64,000 nt of DNA, taken from assembly GCA_965112735.1 (NCBI GenBank), contig OZ218957.1, positions 1,736,001 to 1,800,000 on the forward strand, read 5' to 3'. The stretch is from Phaeosaccion multiseriatum (lineage: Eukaryota > Ochrophyta, other classes). Shown piece by piece: positions 53,249-63,771 of this stretch (its first letter is position 1; every line of letters starts with the position of its first letter). Position numbers and translations under genes: made by a program. The notes under the pieces were generated by a model, which saw only the letters and a list, made by a program, of their open reading frames with translations, was not told the DNA's origin and made no database searches.

Positions 53249-56200
53249 ATGGGTCGCGCCAACGAGAAGGCCCCAAGGAAATGTGCGTCCGGGGGCTGTC
53301 ATCGTCGCTGATCCTTCATGTGTCCCTGGCTCCACCCCCCACCGAACCATGCCTTCACCCCGCCCCTTCCACTTGTTTCAAGCCCCCACTCTCTCCCTTC
53401 CCCCTTATCTCACTGACTCATGTATGGGCTCTCGTCCACTGCTGCCGTCCACAAGTCCTTTCACTGGCTCTCACCTTCTTTTCTAGTCTGATGCCATCCT
53501 TCCTGGCTTCTTTTCCCCTGCCCCTTCTCTCTCTCTCTCCTTCTCCTTCTCTTTGTCTCTCTCTCATCTGCCGCGACCACCAGACAAGCTGTGTACGAAG
53601 GAAGGATGCACCAAGCTCGACGTGGGAGGTGGTGCCTGCGTTGCCCACGGGGGTGGAGTGAGGTGCGTTGCACTCCCATGGCCTGCTGCTACTGGTGCTG
53701 CTGCTGGTGCTGGCTGACATATCACCAACTGCCGTGGCACAATCCAATCAATTAGGTGCGAGTTCCCGGGTTGCGTCAAGGGCGCACAGGCCGGCTCCAA
53801 GTACAGTAAGGCCGGGGAAGGGGGCGTCCAGGGGCACTTCTGCCGCTCGCACGGGGGAGGGAGGCGTTGCCAGACAGAGGGTTGTCAAAAGGCGGTGAGT
53901 GAGGGGGATGGGGACGGATGACAGTGGATGGATGGCAGTGGGTGGCAGTGGATGGATAGCAGTGTGTGTGTGTGTGTAGGTGGATGGCAGTGGGTGGCAG
54001 TGGATGGATGGTACTGGGTGTGTGGACAGTGGATGGTAGTGGATGGCAGTAGATGGCAGTAAATGGCACGCACCGCAGCACGGAGGGCTATCAGAAGGCG
54101 GGTGCATGAGTACGTGAGGAGGGGGACGGGGGAGGGACAGGCATATGGGCAGGCATATGGGCAGGCATATGGGCAGGCATATGGGCAGGACCACGATGAG
54201 AGGGCTTCATGGGCCTTGTCCCTCGAAAGTCATCCCTTATCCCCATTATGCTTACGTGTCCATTACGTGTACATTACGTGTGTATTACGTGTATATTACA
54301 TGTTTATCACGTGTATATTACGTGTACATTACGTGTATATTACGTGTGTATTACGTGTGTCTGTGTCTGTATGTTCTCTTGCCGCCCTGCTTGTCGTCGC
54401 TCACCTACCGACCAAGCCAAACCAAACCCAACTCCAAATCCAAACTAACTTGTGAGCCGCTCGTCCGGGTTATATTATATATTATATACATCCCCAGGAT
54501 GTGGGCGGGGGACACTGCCGTAGCCACGGGGGAGGGCGACGCTGCTCCTTCCCGGGTTGCCCCAAGACGGACGTGGGGGGAGGCAAATGCGTGGCGCACG
54601 GCGGCGGAGTGCGATGCAAGCATCCGGGCTGTACCAAGGGGGCTCAGGGCTTTGGGACAAAGTGCAAGGCGCACGGCGGCGGGCTGCGGTGTAAGATTAA
54701 AGGGTGCAATACGAGTGCGCAGAACTGCTCCAAGCTGCTGTGCATCAAGCATGGGGGGGGCAAGCAGTGCCTGGTGGAGGGGTGTGAGTTTCTCGTGAGG
54801 AGGCAGGGTGAGTGAAAGGGGAGGGGAGGGGAGGGGAGGGGAGGGGAGGGGGAGGGGAGGGAGGGAGGGAGGGAGGGAGGGAGGGAGGGAGGAGAGGGAG
54901 GGGCATTTTGAGTTTGTTTACTCCCTCCACGCGCCCAACCCAACCCCTAGCACCTCATGTATCTGCATGCCAACCGATCGTACTCTCATGTATCTGCATG
55001 CCAACCGATCGTACTCTCATGTATCTGCATGCCAACCGATCGTACTCTCATGTATCTGCATGCCAACCGATCGTACTCCCTCTTCCCTTCTCTCTCACCC
55101 CCTCTCTTCCTCCCTCCTCTGGCCCGCTCCCCCGCCCCCTTCTCCCCTTTTCCTCCCTCCCTCCCTCCCGCTGTCCAGGGCGGTGTGCCAAGCACCTGAG
55201 GGACCTCGCAGCGGAAGGAAAGTCGCCCAAGTCCACTCCCCCAGTAGTTGGTGATACAGCGGCGGCAGCAGCAGCACCGCCAGGGCCAGGGGCAGAAGGG
55301 CCAGGAGGGGCAGGAGGGGCAGGAGGGGAAGTGAGAGAGGCATCCGAGCAACCAGTCGGGGGGGGGGGGGAGAGAAGCGCCCGCGAGGGGGTGAACGGAG
55401 ACGCAGGAGAAGGGCTGGAAGGGCTGGTGGGTGGCGAAGGACGACAGGACCGTAAGGTGGTGAGGGGCGGGCGTGGCGGCAGCCCTGGTGGCAGCGCTGG
55501 CAGCGGCAGCCCTGGCAGCGGCAGCACCAGTAGCAGCAGGAGCAGCAGGAGGACGAGCAACAGCAATAGCGAGAGGGCGATGGCAGTAGAAGGCGGCATC
55601 ATGAGGAAAGCGAGCGACGCCGAGGACGGGCAAGCACACCACCACGGCAGAGAAGAAGGACAAGAAGGAGCGGGCGGAGGAGCAAGAGCACCAGTGGGTG
55701 ATAAAGGCGTTGCTGCTTTGGCCTCGGTCCTTTCCAACTATGCAGACGCAGCTGCAGCTCCGGGGCTTGGGGGACGTGCCATCCCCAACGGAGGCGGGGG
55801 CGGCGGCGGCGGAGGCGGGGGCGGCGGCGGCGGCGGCGGCGGCAGCAGCATTGGCGACAACGGTTACAACGATTACAGCAGTCCCGGCAGTAACGGGCTG
55901 GTGATGATGAGGGATGGTGTTCCTCTTACGGCAGAGGAACAGCAGCAGCAGCAGCAATTGGTGATACAGCAGCAACAGTTGGTGATACAACGCCAGCAGC
56001 AGCAGCTGCAACAGCAGCAACAATTGGTGCTACAGCAGCAGCACCTGGAGGGAGTCCTCCCTCTCCCCCGGGGCATGTCCGTCCCATCCGCCGCTGCCAT
56101 GGCCATGGGTGCTCCCCCTCACTCGGCCCAGCATCAGCAGCATCAGCAGCAGCAGCAGCAGCAGCAGCAGGCCTTCCAAGAGCCCTATCCCCTGCGCTAT

Positions 56201-56739
56201 TCCTCCCCCCCTTCCTTGCACTCCGGGCCACACCCTCCGCCTCAGGCTCCGTTGACCGTCGTGGGTGGGGGCAGGGGTCAGAGGCGCCTGTACGAACAAG
56301 TCGGGCGGGAGGAGGCCCGTGGGCGGTTTGATCCAAGCCTCTACTCCCCTTCTTCTTTGCAGCAGCGTCAGCAGCACCAGCGCTTTGAGGCGTGGGGGGT
56401 CGGGGCCGCCGAGCAGCGTCAGGGTCTGGTGAGGCAGCGACAGCAGGAGCAGCAGCCGTACCACCAGCAGCTGCACCAGGAGGAGCTGCGGCAGAGGGTG
56501 CTGGAGCAGGATCGAAGAGAGCAGGGTCAAGGCGCGCCATTGGTGATACAGCAGCAGCAGCAGCAGCAGCCGCCGCCGACGCCGCAGCAGCCGCAGAACT
56601 GGTATGGGCAGCACGAGCCCCAGCACGTGTACTACAGACAGCAGCAGCACCAGTCGGGAATACAGCAGCAGTATGGTCCTTCCAGGAGGGTGGTCCAGGG
56701 GGGCTTGCGAGGTGAGCGAGTAATCGTATCAGCTTGTGG

Positions 56740-56776
<37 letters not shown>

Positions 56777-57735
56777 CCCTCGCCTTTTGCATTTCTTGTT
56801 TGTTTGTATGTTTATTTTGGTTTCTTTCCTTGTTTCTCAGCTATCTCTTGACTTTGCCACGCAGCAGCACTCTGCTCTCTCTCTGCCTAACTCGCTCGAC
56901 CCAACTGACTCAATGGCGGTGCTCTCTCTTCGCTCCATCAATCGCCCACGCCCCCGCCCTCTGCCCTGCTCTCCTGTGCTCCACTCGGCGCCGCTCTTCT
57001 CTTGTCTCGTCTGCTTTTGTTCTCCGTCACAGCAGACCTCAACGGCCCCCCACAGCAGCCTTCTCGCATTGCCGACAGCCGCACCGCGCCCATTGGTGCT
57101 GCTGGGGCGGCGGCTACTGCTGCTGGTGGTGGGGGGGGTGGGGACACTGCCACCGGTTGGGGTGGCAATGGCCTTGCGCAGATTGCTGTTCCCTCGCCCC
57201 ACCGTCGCCTTGTGGAGGAGGAAGAAGATGGAGGAGCAGGTGGTGGTGGTGGTGGTGGTGGTGGTGGTTGTGGTAGGGGCGGGGTGTTTGGGAATAGAAA
57301 ACGGAGTAACTCCAGCACCCACAGCAGCACCAGTGACACACCCAACGCTGAGGCGATGAGCAGGAAGCGAGGAAGAGCAGAGGGGGAGCAGCAAGAGCAG
57401 CAAGATGGGACTCCGGCCGGCCTCTACCGTTCTGAGGGTGGGACTGAGCAGGGAGACAGAGGCAGACACCAAGGAGAAGGAGAAGGAGGAGGAGAAGGCG
57501 TTGGTCCTAGTGGGCGAGAGGATGACAGTGGGCACCGCCGGAGAGGAGAGGACGAGGAGCTTCCGACGGGGGTTGAGAAGAAGAAGAAGAAGGGAAGCTG
57601 CTGCTCTGGGTCAAAAGCCGCTGCTGCAGAAGTGACTGCAATACACGAACCACCGTCAGCAGCAGCAGGGGGTGGGGGTGGGGGTGAGGGTGGACCGACT
57701 CAAAGGCAGGCAGGAGGCCAAGTAGTAGAAGGACA

Positions 57736-57776
<41 letters not shown>

Positions 57777-59861
57777 GAGCAGGAGGAGGAGGAGGAGGAG
57801 GAGGAGGAGGAGGAGGAGGAGGAGGAGGTTGCTGTGCCTCTCGACAGAAGGCTCCTCCTCTTCAGCCTGACTCAACCCTCGCCACCGAGACGACAGCACA
57901 ATCGGTAGCAGGGGCAGGGACAGGTGCAGGGACAGGGACGTCAAGGCCAGGCGGCTGCTGCTCATCGAAAGGAGGAGCTGTAGCACCAGCAGCAGCAGGA
58001 CCAGCAGCACCACCAACAGCAGCAGCACCACCAGTTCCACCACCAATGGATTCGTCAGGCCGCTCAGGGGGCGGAGGGGGCTGCTGCTCATCAAAAGGAA
58101 GAGCTGAAGCACCAGCAGCAGCACAACCAGCAGGACCACCAGCAGCAGCGGCAGCACCACCACCAGTTCCACCACCAATGGATTCGTCAGTCCGCTCAGG
58201 GGGCGGAGGGGGCTGCTGCTCATCGAAAGGAAGAGCTGAAGCACCAGCAGCAGCACCACCACCACCACCACCACCACCACCAATGGATTCGTCTGGCCGC
58301 TCAGGGGGCGGAGGTGGGTGCTGCTCTGGCGGCGCGGTGGCCGCCGCCCCTAAGTTGAGCAACACCGACAACATGAGTGGTCTTCCTAGCACTGGGACAA
58401 ACGGCAGCAAGAAGAGTAACTTCCCCACCTTCTACTCGCTGAGCATACCCGAGATGAGCTGCATGTCGGTGTGTGGCCTCGCCATTCAAGCCGCTCTCCA
58501 TGCCGTTAACGGAGTGCTCAATGTCACCATTCACGAACCCACCAAGACGGCAACGGTGCAGCTCAACGAGGGTGTGTTTGTGGCGCCTGACGTGCTCATA
58601 AAGTCGCTGGACGCGGTGAGTGAGTGGGGTGGGGTGGGGTAGAGTGGGGTAGTGTGGTTGCGGTAGGTTGGATGGATGGATCAGTGAGTGGGGTGGGTGG
58701 GTGCGTGGGTGGGTGATTTGGATGTGTGGGTGCGTGGGTGGGTGGGTGGGTGATTTGGATGTGTGGGTGCGTGGGTGCGTGGGTGGGTGGGTGATTTGGA
58801 TGTGTGGGTGCGTGGGCAGGTAGTGATGGTTGTGGCTGCGTCGGGCTGGGTTGTGCCTGTGAGGTTGGGGGCTTATCATGAGAGCCCCTCTCCCACTGCT
58901 GGATTGAACCCCCTTTCCTCACCTTCCTTGGGCCTTGCCCTCCACTTCCTTTCCTCCTCCTGCTCCCCCTCCTCCTCCTCCTCCTCCACCATCACCACCA
59001 CCACCATAACTACACACACACACACACACACAAACCAACAACGCTACACAGATCGGCTTCAAGGCCCGCTGCATCTCCCTCTCCACAGCCACCGACAACG
59101 ACGTCCAGGCTCCCCCCGGCTCCACCTCCAACGGTGTAGGCCCTTTCTCCAGCAACCTCTCCGCTCCTTGGGCCATCTCCTCCGCGATGGGGGTGGTGGA
59201 TAGAGGGTGTGGGATGGCGTGGGGGCTGGAGTGCTCGTGCGACCCCGATGATTGCAATTGCGTTGCGTGCGTGATTCACAATGGAGGAAGGGATGAAGAG
59301 GAGGTGGCGGCCAAGATGGAAGATGCTGTCAAGGCAAGTGGGAGAGGGGAGGGTGGGGGGGGGAGGGGGAGAGGGATGTGCATGCGTGCGAGTGAGTGGG
59401 TGGGTGTTTCCCCCCCCTGTTCGCTTGGCGTCCTCTCAGCTGCGGGCGGTGGGGTGGGGTGGGCGCGAGGGTCTCCATCAGTCACTTTCTTTCTCCCTCC
59501 CTACCTCCTCCTCAACACGCACAAACACGCTCACTCCGTTCTTCACCCACTCACCCCTCACTCACGCATGCACACACTCCTGCACACACACACACACTCA
59601 CTCAACCACTACTTCGCGTCCTATCCCTCTCTCTCTCGCCCCGTCACTCGGCAAGGAGGGCGAGGGTGGGAGAGGTGTGGACGGACGGATGGCAGCAGAG
59701 GGGCAGGAGGGAGAGGTGTGGACGGTGTACATTACGCTAACCGTTGTGTCCGTCCCTCTCCCTCCTGCCCCTCTGCTGCCATCCGTCCGTCTGCCCCTCT
59801 CTGCCGCTATGGTGGTGTCTGACAGGCGATGGTTTCGGCGTGGAATGCAGACGACGGATAG
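53249..59861 (+). CDS. Zinc-finger/HMA-like/CxC protein, candidate metal-sensing regulator
   Basis: Eight exons: 53249-53282 (first exon least certain), 53584-53662, 53756-53894, 54498-54807, 55179-56711, 57033-58615, 59052-59333 and 59826-59861, giving 1331 residues. Residues 10-200 hold seven WRKY19-type fingers, C-x4-C-x5-13-C-x2-H-GGG, as in CTKEGCTK...CVAHGGG. A Gln/Ser/Gly-rich region follows (residues about 200-1000). Exon 6 carries seven vicinal Cys pairs (GSCCSG, GGCCSSKG repeated, GGCCSGG), several in 120-bp tandem repeats. An HMA-like domain (SIPEMSCMSVC..., ending IGFKARCISL) has a CxxxC site where CxxC is usual. Residues about 1287-1302 are CSCDPDDCNCVACVIH, exactly the spacing of the copper-responsive cluster of yeast Mac1. 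DNA binding plus metal sensing is inferred. The last intron uses a GC donor (AAG|gcaagt). The gene is divergent from CFAP61. Confidence 0.8.
53912..54066 (+). repeat. GGATGGCAGTGGATG-type repeats in an intron
   Basis: Words ggatggcagtgg and atggatggtag repeat irregularly between exons 3 and 4. They are related to the CFAP61 intron 19 repeats. Confidence 0.85.
54138..54188 (+). repeat. 12-bp tandem repeat, four copies
   Basis: The unit aggcatatgggc is repeated four times. It is followed at 54248-54360 by repeats of cattacgtgtata with variants, all in the intron before exon 4. Confidence 0.93.
54956..55079 (+). repeat. 31-bp tandem repeat, four near-identical copies
   Basis: The unit catgtatctgcatgccaacc plus gatcgtactct is repeated four times without change except at the end. 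It lies in the intron between exons 4 and 5 of the zinc-finger/HMA gene. Confidence 0.96.
58682..58818 (+). repeat. GTGGGTGATTTGGATGTGTG-type tandem repeat
   Basis: Three units of about 45 bp (gggtgatttggatgtgtggg then tgcgtgggtgggtg) in the intron after exon 6. The intron begins gtgagtgagtgggg and carries GTGGG words from its donor onward. Confidence 0.9.
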
Positions 59862-60027
59862 TACTAAGGAAGGAAGGAAGGAAGGAAGGATAATAGAGAG
59901 AGGGGGAGATACATGAGACGGAAGAAAGGAAGGAATAGAGCGACAACGAGACACACACACACACACACGGGGGAGAGTGCGGGAACGACAGACAGATACG
60001 CACACGGAGGGAGAGAGCGAGACAGGA

Positions 60028-60090
60028 GAAGGAAGGAAGGAAGGAAGGAAGGAAGGAAGGAAGGAAGGAAGGAAGGAAGGAAGGAAGGAA
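60028..60090. repeat. (GGAA)n microsatellite
   Basis: About 15 GGAA units after the zinc-finger/HMA gene. Confidence 0.96.
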
Positions 60091-60899
60091 GGGAGGCAGC
60101 CAAAGAGACTGTAGAAGGAAAGACACACACGTGCAACGAAGGACGGGAAGGAAGGAAGAAGTCTACGTGGAAGTGAAGTCCTCATTGCGTATGTAGGCGT
60201 GTGGAGGAACAAGCAAAAGACATGCACGAGGAGGAGAAGGAGGAGGAGAAGGAGGAGGAGGAGGAGGGTCAGCCACGCCCAAGACTCAGGGTTCAAGGCT
60301 CAAGGCTCAACAGGCTCGGTACAAGTGCTTGAGACATAATAATGTGGGGTGCTATTGTAAGAACGATATGGGGGGGGAGGGAAGCTTTACCTTCATACTC
60401 CCCGAGGGGAGGGAAGCTTTACCTTCATACTCTCCATGAGGGGCGGGGAAGGAAGCGCAGCGTAGCGTCATCACTCACCAGTGTATATTTTTATTACAAA
60501 AGGCGGGGGTGGGGGAAAAATGTGTGTGTGTGGGGGGGAGGGGGGGTGTTAAGAAACGAGCAAGAGGTTCAGTTTCATCAGAGCTGAAATAAAAGGGTGC
60601 AAGTTTTATTTATATTTTTGAATTCATTTCCTGTGCAATACGCAGGAAGAGGGACCAGGAGGGGAGGCTCTCGGCTGAGCACACTCACACCCCTCCTTTC
60701 ACGGCTCTGATGCTGGTGCTGGTGCTGTATCACCAACTGGTGCTGGTGCTGGTGCTGGGCGGGGACATGTGGGTGCTGCCTTGCTCCTCGCCACTCAACA
60801 CTTGTTGCTTTGAGCGGTTGGCTGAGGCCGCCCCTCGGAGAAGACGGGAAGGCGACAAGGGAAAGAGCGGCGGCCCCCTCGGGCACTCCCGCCCCTTGA

Positions 60900-61060
60900 C
60901 TTGTGCCCGTCGGTGCTGTGGTCTTCACTGTGGTCTTGCCCTACTACCCCTTGTGCCCGTCGGTGCTGTGGTCTTCACTGTGGTCTTGCCCTACTACCCC
61001 TTGTGCCCGTCGGTGCTGTGGTCTTCACTGTGGTCTTGCTTTGCCCTACTACCCCTTGTA
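60900..61060. repeat. 51-bp tandem repeat, three copies
   Basis: The unit begins cttgtgcccgtcggtgctgt and ends gccctactacccc. The third copy has a 5-bp insertion (tttgc) near its end. Confidence 0.95.
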
Positions 61061-61656
61061 CCCCACCCCAGCCCCCCTCTCCCCCCCACACCCCCCGCCG
61101 CACGCCCCGCCCTCGGCCTTATGTGTACACACATACTCCTCGGGCTGTGTCTCCTCGTGCAGCTGGTGATGCAGCTGGTGATGTAGCTGGTGATGCAGCT
61201 GGTGCTATTCGGATATCTTTTCCGCATTGCGCCGTCTCCTCTTTGCTCCTCCCCTCTTGCTGTTTCCCTCAACCTTCGCAGGGCACCTGCTGGCAGGGGA
61301 GAGGGGATCGAAGGTGGGCAGAGGAGCAACACACCAAAGAAGGAGAGGAGGGGGCGTGTATCCTCTGTGAGCATTGCTTGGGCTTGGGCTTTTTGCATCG
61401 TGGCACGCCATGCTCCCGACCTTCACACCGTCCGACAGTGACTAGAATGCCCTCAACCGCACTACAAACATGCCTCACATGGAAACCCGCCCCTGAGTCT
61501 GCGCCTTTCCCTGCCCAGAATAGAAGTTAAGAGGGGCCTGCAACCCCACGTACCTGCAAGGAACCACAGTGTCCTCGTGGCAGAGGAATGATGGGGTGGG
61601 TCTATCGAGCTCTTCCTCCCACCGCCCCAATTGTCCTCAGTGACGAAGTCGCATCA

Positions 61657-63771
61657 TCATTCCAAGAGATGAAACACCTCAAGCTCGGGTAGATCTGCAG
61701 GCAGCGGGCAGTCCCTCCCAACCACAAGCTTGAGCAGGCCAGCAGGCAATGTCTTCAAAGGACATGTGTAACGTCGACCCAGTTCCAGTATCCGCAGGGA
61801 AGCAGGGAGGTCCAGAGGGAGGTTAAAGTACCGCCCCATCACCACCTCCACCAAGCCGCAAGGAAGGACCACGCGCTGATTGAAGCGAGAGTCCTCACAA
61901 AATCTGATCCACTTCAGCGAGGAAGGGAGGTCCAGAGGGAAGTTAAAGTCAGCCCCCATCACCACCACCTCCTCCACACCGCAAGGAAGGACCACGCGCT
62001 GATTGAAGTCCCTGCCAAAGTGGATCTTCTTGAGCGAGACAGGCAGGTCCAGAGGGAGGTTAAAGTCAGCCCCCATCCGCACCTCCTCCACACCGCAAGG
62101 AAGGACCATGTGCTGATTGAAGCGAGAGTCCTCACAAAATCTGATCTTCTTGAGCGAGGCAGGCAGGTCCAGAGGGAAGTTAAAGTCAGCCCCCATCACC
62201 ACCACCTCCTCCACACCGCAAGGAAGGACCACGCGCTGATTGAAGACCCTGCCAAAGTGGATCTTCTTGAGCGAGACAGGCAGGTCCAGAGGGAGGTTAA
62301 AGTCAGCCCCCATCACCACCTCCTCCACGCCGCAAGGAAGGACCACGTGCTGATTGAAGTCCCTGCCAAAGTGGATCTTCTTGAGCGAGGCAGGCAGGTC
62401 CAGAGGGAGGTTAAAGTAATGCCCCATCACCACCTCCTCCACGCCGCAAGGAAGGACCACGTGCTGATTGAAGAACCGGCTAAAGTAGATCTTCTTGAGC
62501 GAGGCAGGCAGGTCCAGAGGGAGGTTAAAGGAAACCCCCATCACCACCTCCTCCACGCCGCAAGGAAGGACCACGTGCTGATTGAAGTGATGACCAAAAT
62601 CGATATACTTGAGCGAGGCAGGCAGGTCCAGAGGGAGGTTAAAGAACCATCCCATGGCCACCTCCTCCACGCCGCAAGGAAGCACCACGTGCTGATTGAA
62701 CTTCTGGCCAAAGTGGATAAACTTGAGCGAGGCAGGCAGGTCCAGAGGGAGGTTAAAGTTATCCCCCATCACCATCTCCTCCACGCCGCAAGGAAGGACC
62801 ACGTGCTGATTGAAGCTCTGGGCAAAGATGATCTTCTTGAGCGAGGCAGGCAGGTCCAGAGGGAGGTTGTAACCCCCCATCCGCACCTCCTCTACACCAC
62901 CAGGAAGGACCACGTGCTGATTGAAGTGATACCCAAAGCGTATCTTCTTGATCGAGGCAGGGAGGTCCAGAGGGAGGTTAAAGTCCCACCCCATCTCCAC
63001 CTCCTCTACACCACAAGGAAGGACCACGTGCTGATTGAAGTCCCTGCCAAAGTTGATCTTCTTCAACGAGGCAGGAAGCAAGATCCTCCCATTGAAAGCG
63101 CCTCCAAAGGACACTTCTTCCAATGTGTTGGGCAGAGATACATCGGCCTCATCGAAATAGTCGGAGAAGACCACACGCTTGACTGATGCGGGCAACTGCG
63201 CCAGCGCCTTCGCAACGAGAGCCTTGTCTGCAGATTTCATGCCTTCGTCTCGCGAATCATGGGCGTGACTGAACGCGGCGGCTAAGACAGCCTTGTCTGC
63301 AGGTTTCATGCCTTCGCATCGCGGGTGTCCGTCTCCGTATCTGAAGCCAAGCCGCACAGCCGCCACACGAAATGACCCTGGTACAGATTCACCGCGCTGT
63401 TCTTTCACCTGCTCTTCCTGATTAGCACGCATACCCCCAGACCTTCGGCCCCCCTCCAGGACCGATCTTGTCGCCTCACTCGCAGCAGTAGCACCTGCTC
63501 CCTCGGGAAAGGAAGATGCTGCAGAACAACACCTCTTCTCTTCAGCCTTCTGTTGCCGGAGCAAACTCAGGAAACGACGCTGCACACACTCAGGCATGGC
63601 GCCGCTGATCACCAGAGTGCGGGAGGTGCCCTCGTCAACCTCCCTACACACTCCCCACAGAGCTGTGTCCGAAGTGAAGCTGGCCACAGTTCTCAGGGCC
63701 GCTCTCGCCGCGCTATGCTCAGGCAGTGCCCCACGAGACTGCCCATCCTCACTCACGCCTCCCTTATCCAT
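61657..63771 (-). CDS. FNIP-repeat protein
   Basis: A single open frame of 704 codons starts MDKGGVSEDGQSRG at 63771. About 210 N-terminal residues show no known domain, apart from two related segments (EGMKPADKAVLAAA and EGMKSADKALVAKA). From about residue 215 the protein is a tandem array of FNIP-type units of about 23 residues, alternating LP-x-SLK-x-I-x-FG-x-x-FNQHVV and LPCGVEEV-x-MG-x-x-FNLPLD, giving a DNA period of about 138-141 bp. The array ends with a variant unit and PLPADLPELEVFHLLE. FNIP repeats form leucine-rich-repeat-like solenoids known from Dictyostelium and some algae and giant viruses, and are taken to mediate protein binding. Neighbouring units differ mostly in the x positions. 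No signal peptide or membrane segment is seen. Intracellular location is inferred. Confidence 0.85.
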   Translation of the reverse strand: MDKGGVSEDGQSRGALPEHSAARAALRTVASFTSDTALWGVCREVDEGTSRTLVISGAMPECVQRRFLSLLRQQKAEEKRCCSAASSFPEGAGATAASEATRSVLEGGRRSGGMRANQEEQVKEQRGESVPGSFRVAAVRLGFRYGDGHPRCEGMKPADKAVLAAAFSHAHDSRDEGMKSADKALVAKALAQLPASVKRVVFSDYFDEADVSLPNTLEEVSFGGAFNGRILLPASLKKINFGRDFNQHVVLPCGVEEVEMGWDFNLPLDLPASIKKIRFGYHFNQHVVLPGGVEEVRMGGYNLPLDLPASLKKIIFAQSFNQHVVLPCGVEEMVMGDNFNLPLDLPASLKFIHFGQKFNQHVVLPCGVEEVAMGWFFNLPLDLPASLKYIDFGHHFNQHVVLPCGVEEVVMGVSFNLPLDLPASLKKIYFSRFFNQHVVLPCGVEEVVMGHYFNLPLDLPASLKKIHFGRDFNQHVVLPCGVEEVVMGADFNLPLDLPVSLKKIHFGRVFNQRVVLPCGVEEVVVMGADFNFPLDLPASLKKIRFCEDSRFNQHMVLPCGVEEVRMGADFNLPLDLPVSLKKIHFGRDFNQRVVLPCGVEEVVVMGADFNFPLDLPSSLKWIRFCEDSRFNQRVVLPCGLVEVVMGRYFNLPLDLPASLRILELGRRYTCPLKTLPAGLLKLVVGRDCPLPADLPELEVFHLLE

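Larger units (their letters stand above)
59862..61656. other. Intergenic stretch between convergent genes
   Basis: No gene is supported. It holds an inverted pair around 59690-59800 (ggatggcagcagaggggcag and its complement), (GGAA)n (60028-60090), a GGA run (60230-60268), a duplicated ggagggaagctttaccttca (60376-60440), an AT-rich spot (60590-60625), two copies of the dispersed motif (about 60726) and 51-bp repeats. Confidence 0.5.

Noticed and set aside
62020-63186. Plus-strand open frame of 388 codons with HLLHAARKDHVLIE-type repeats
   Set aside because: It is the antisense shadow of the FNIP repeats on the minus strand, where the recognisable family is.
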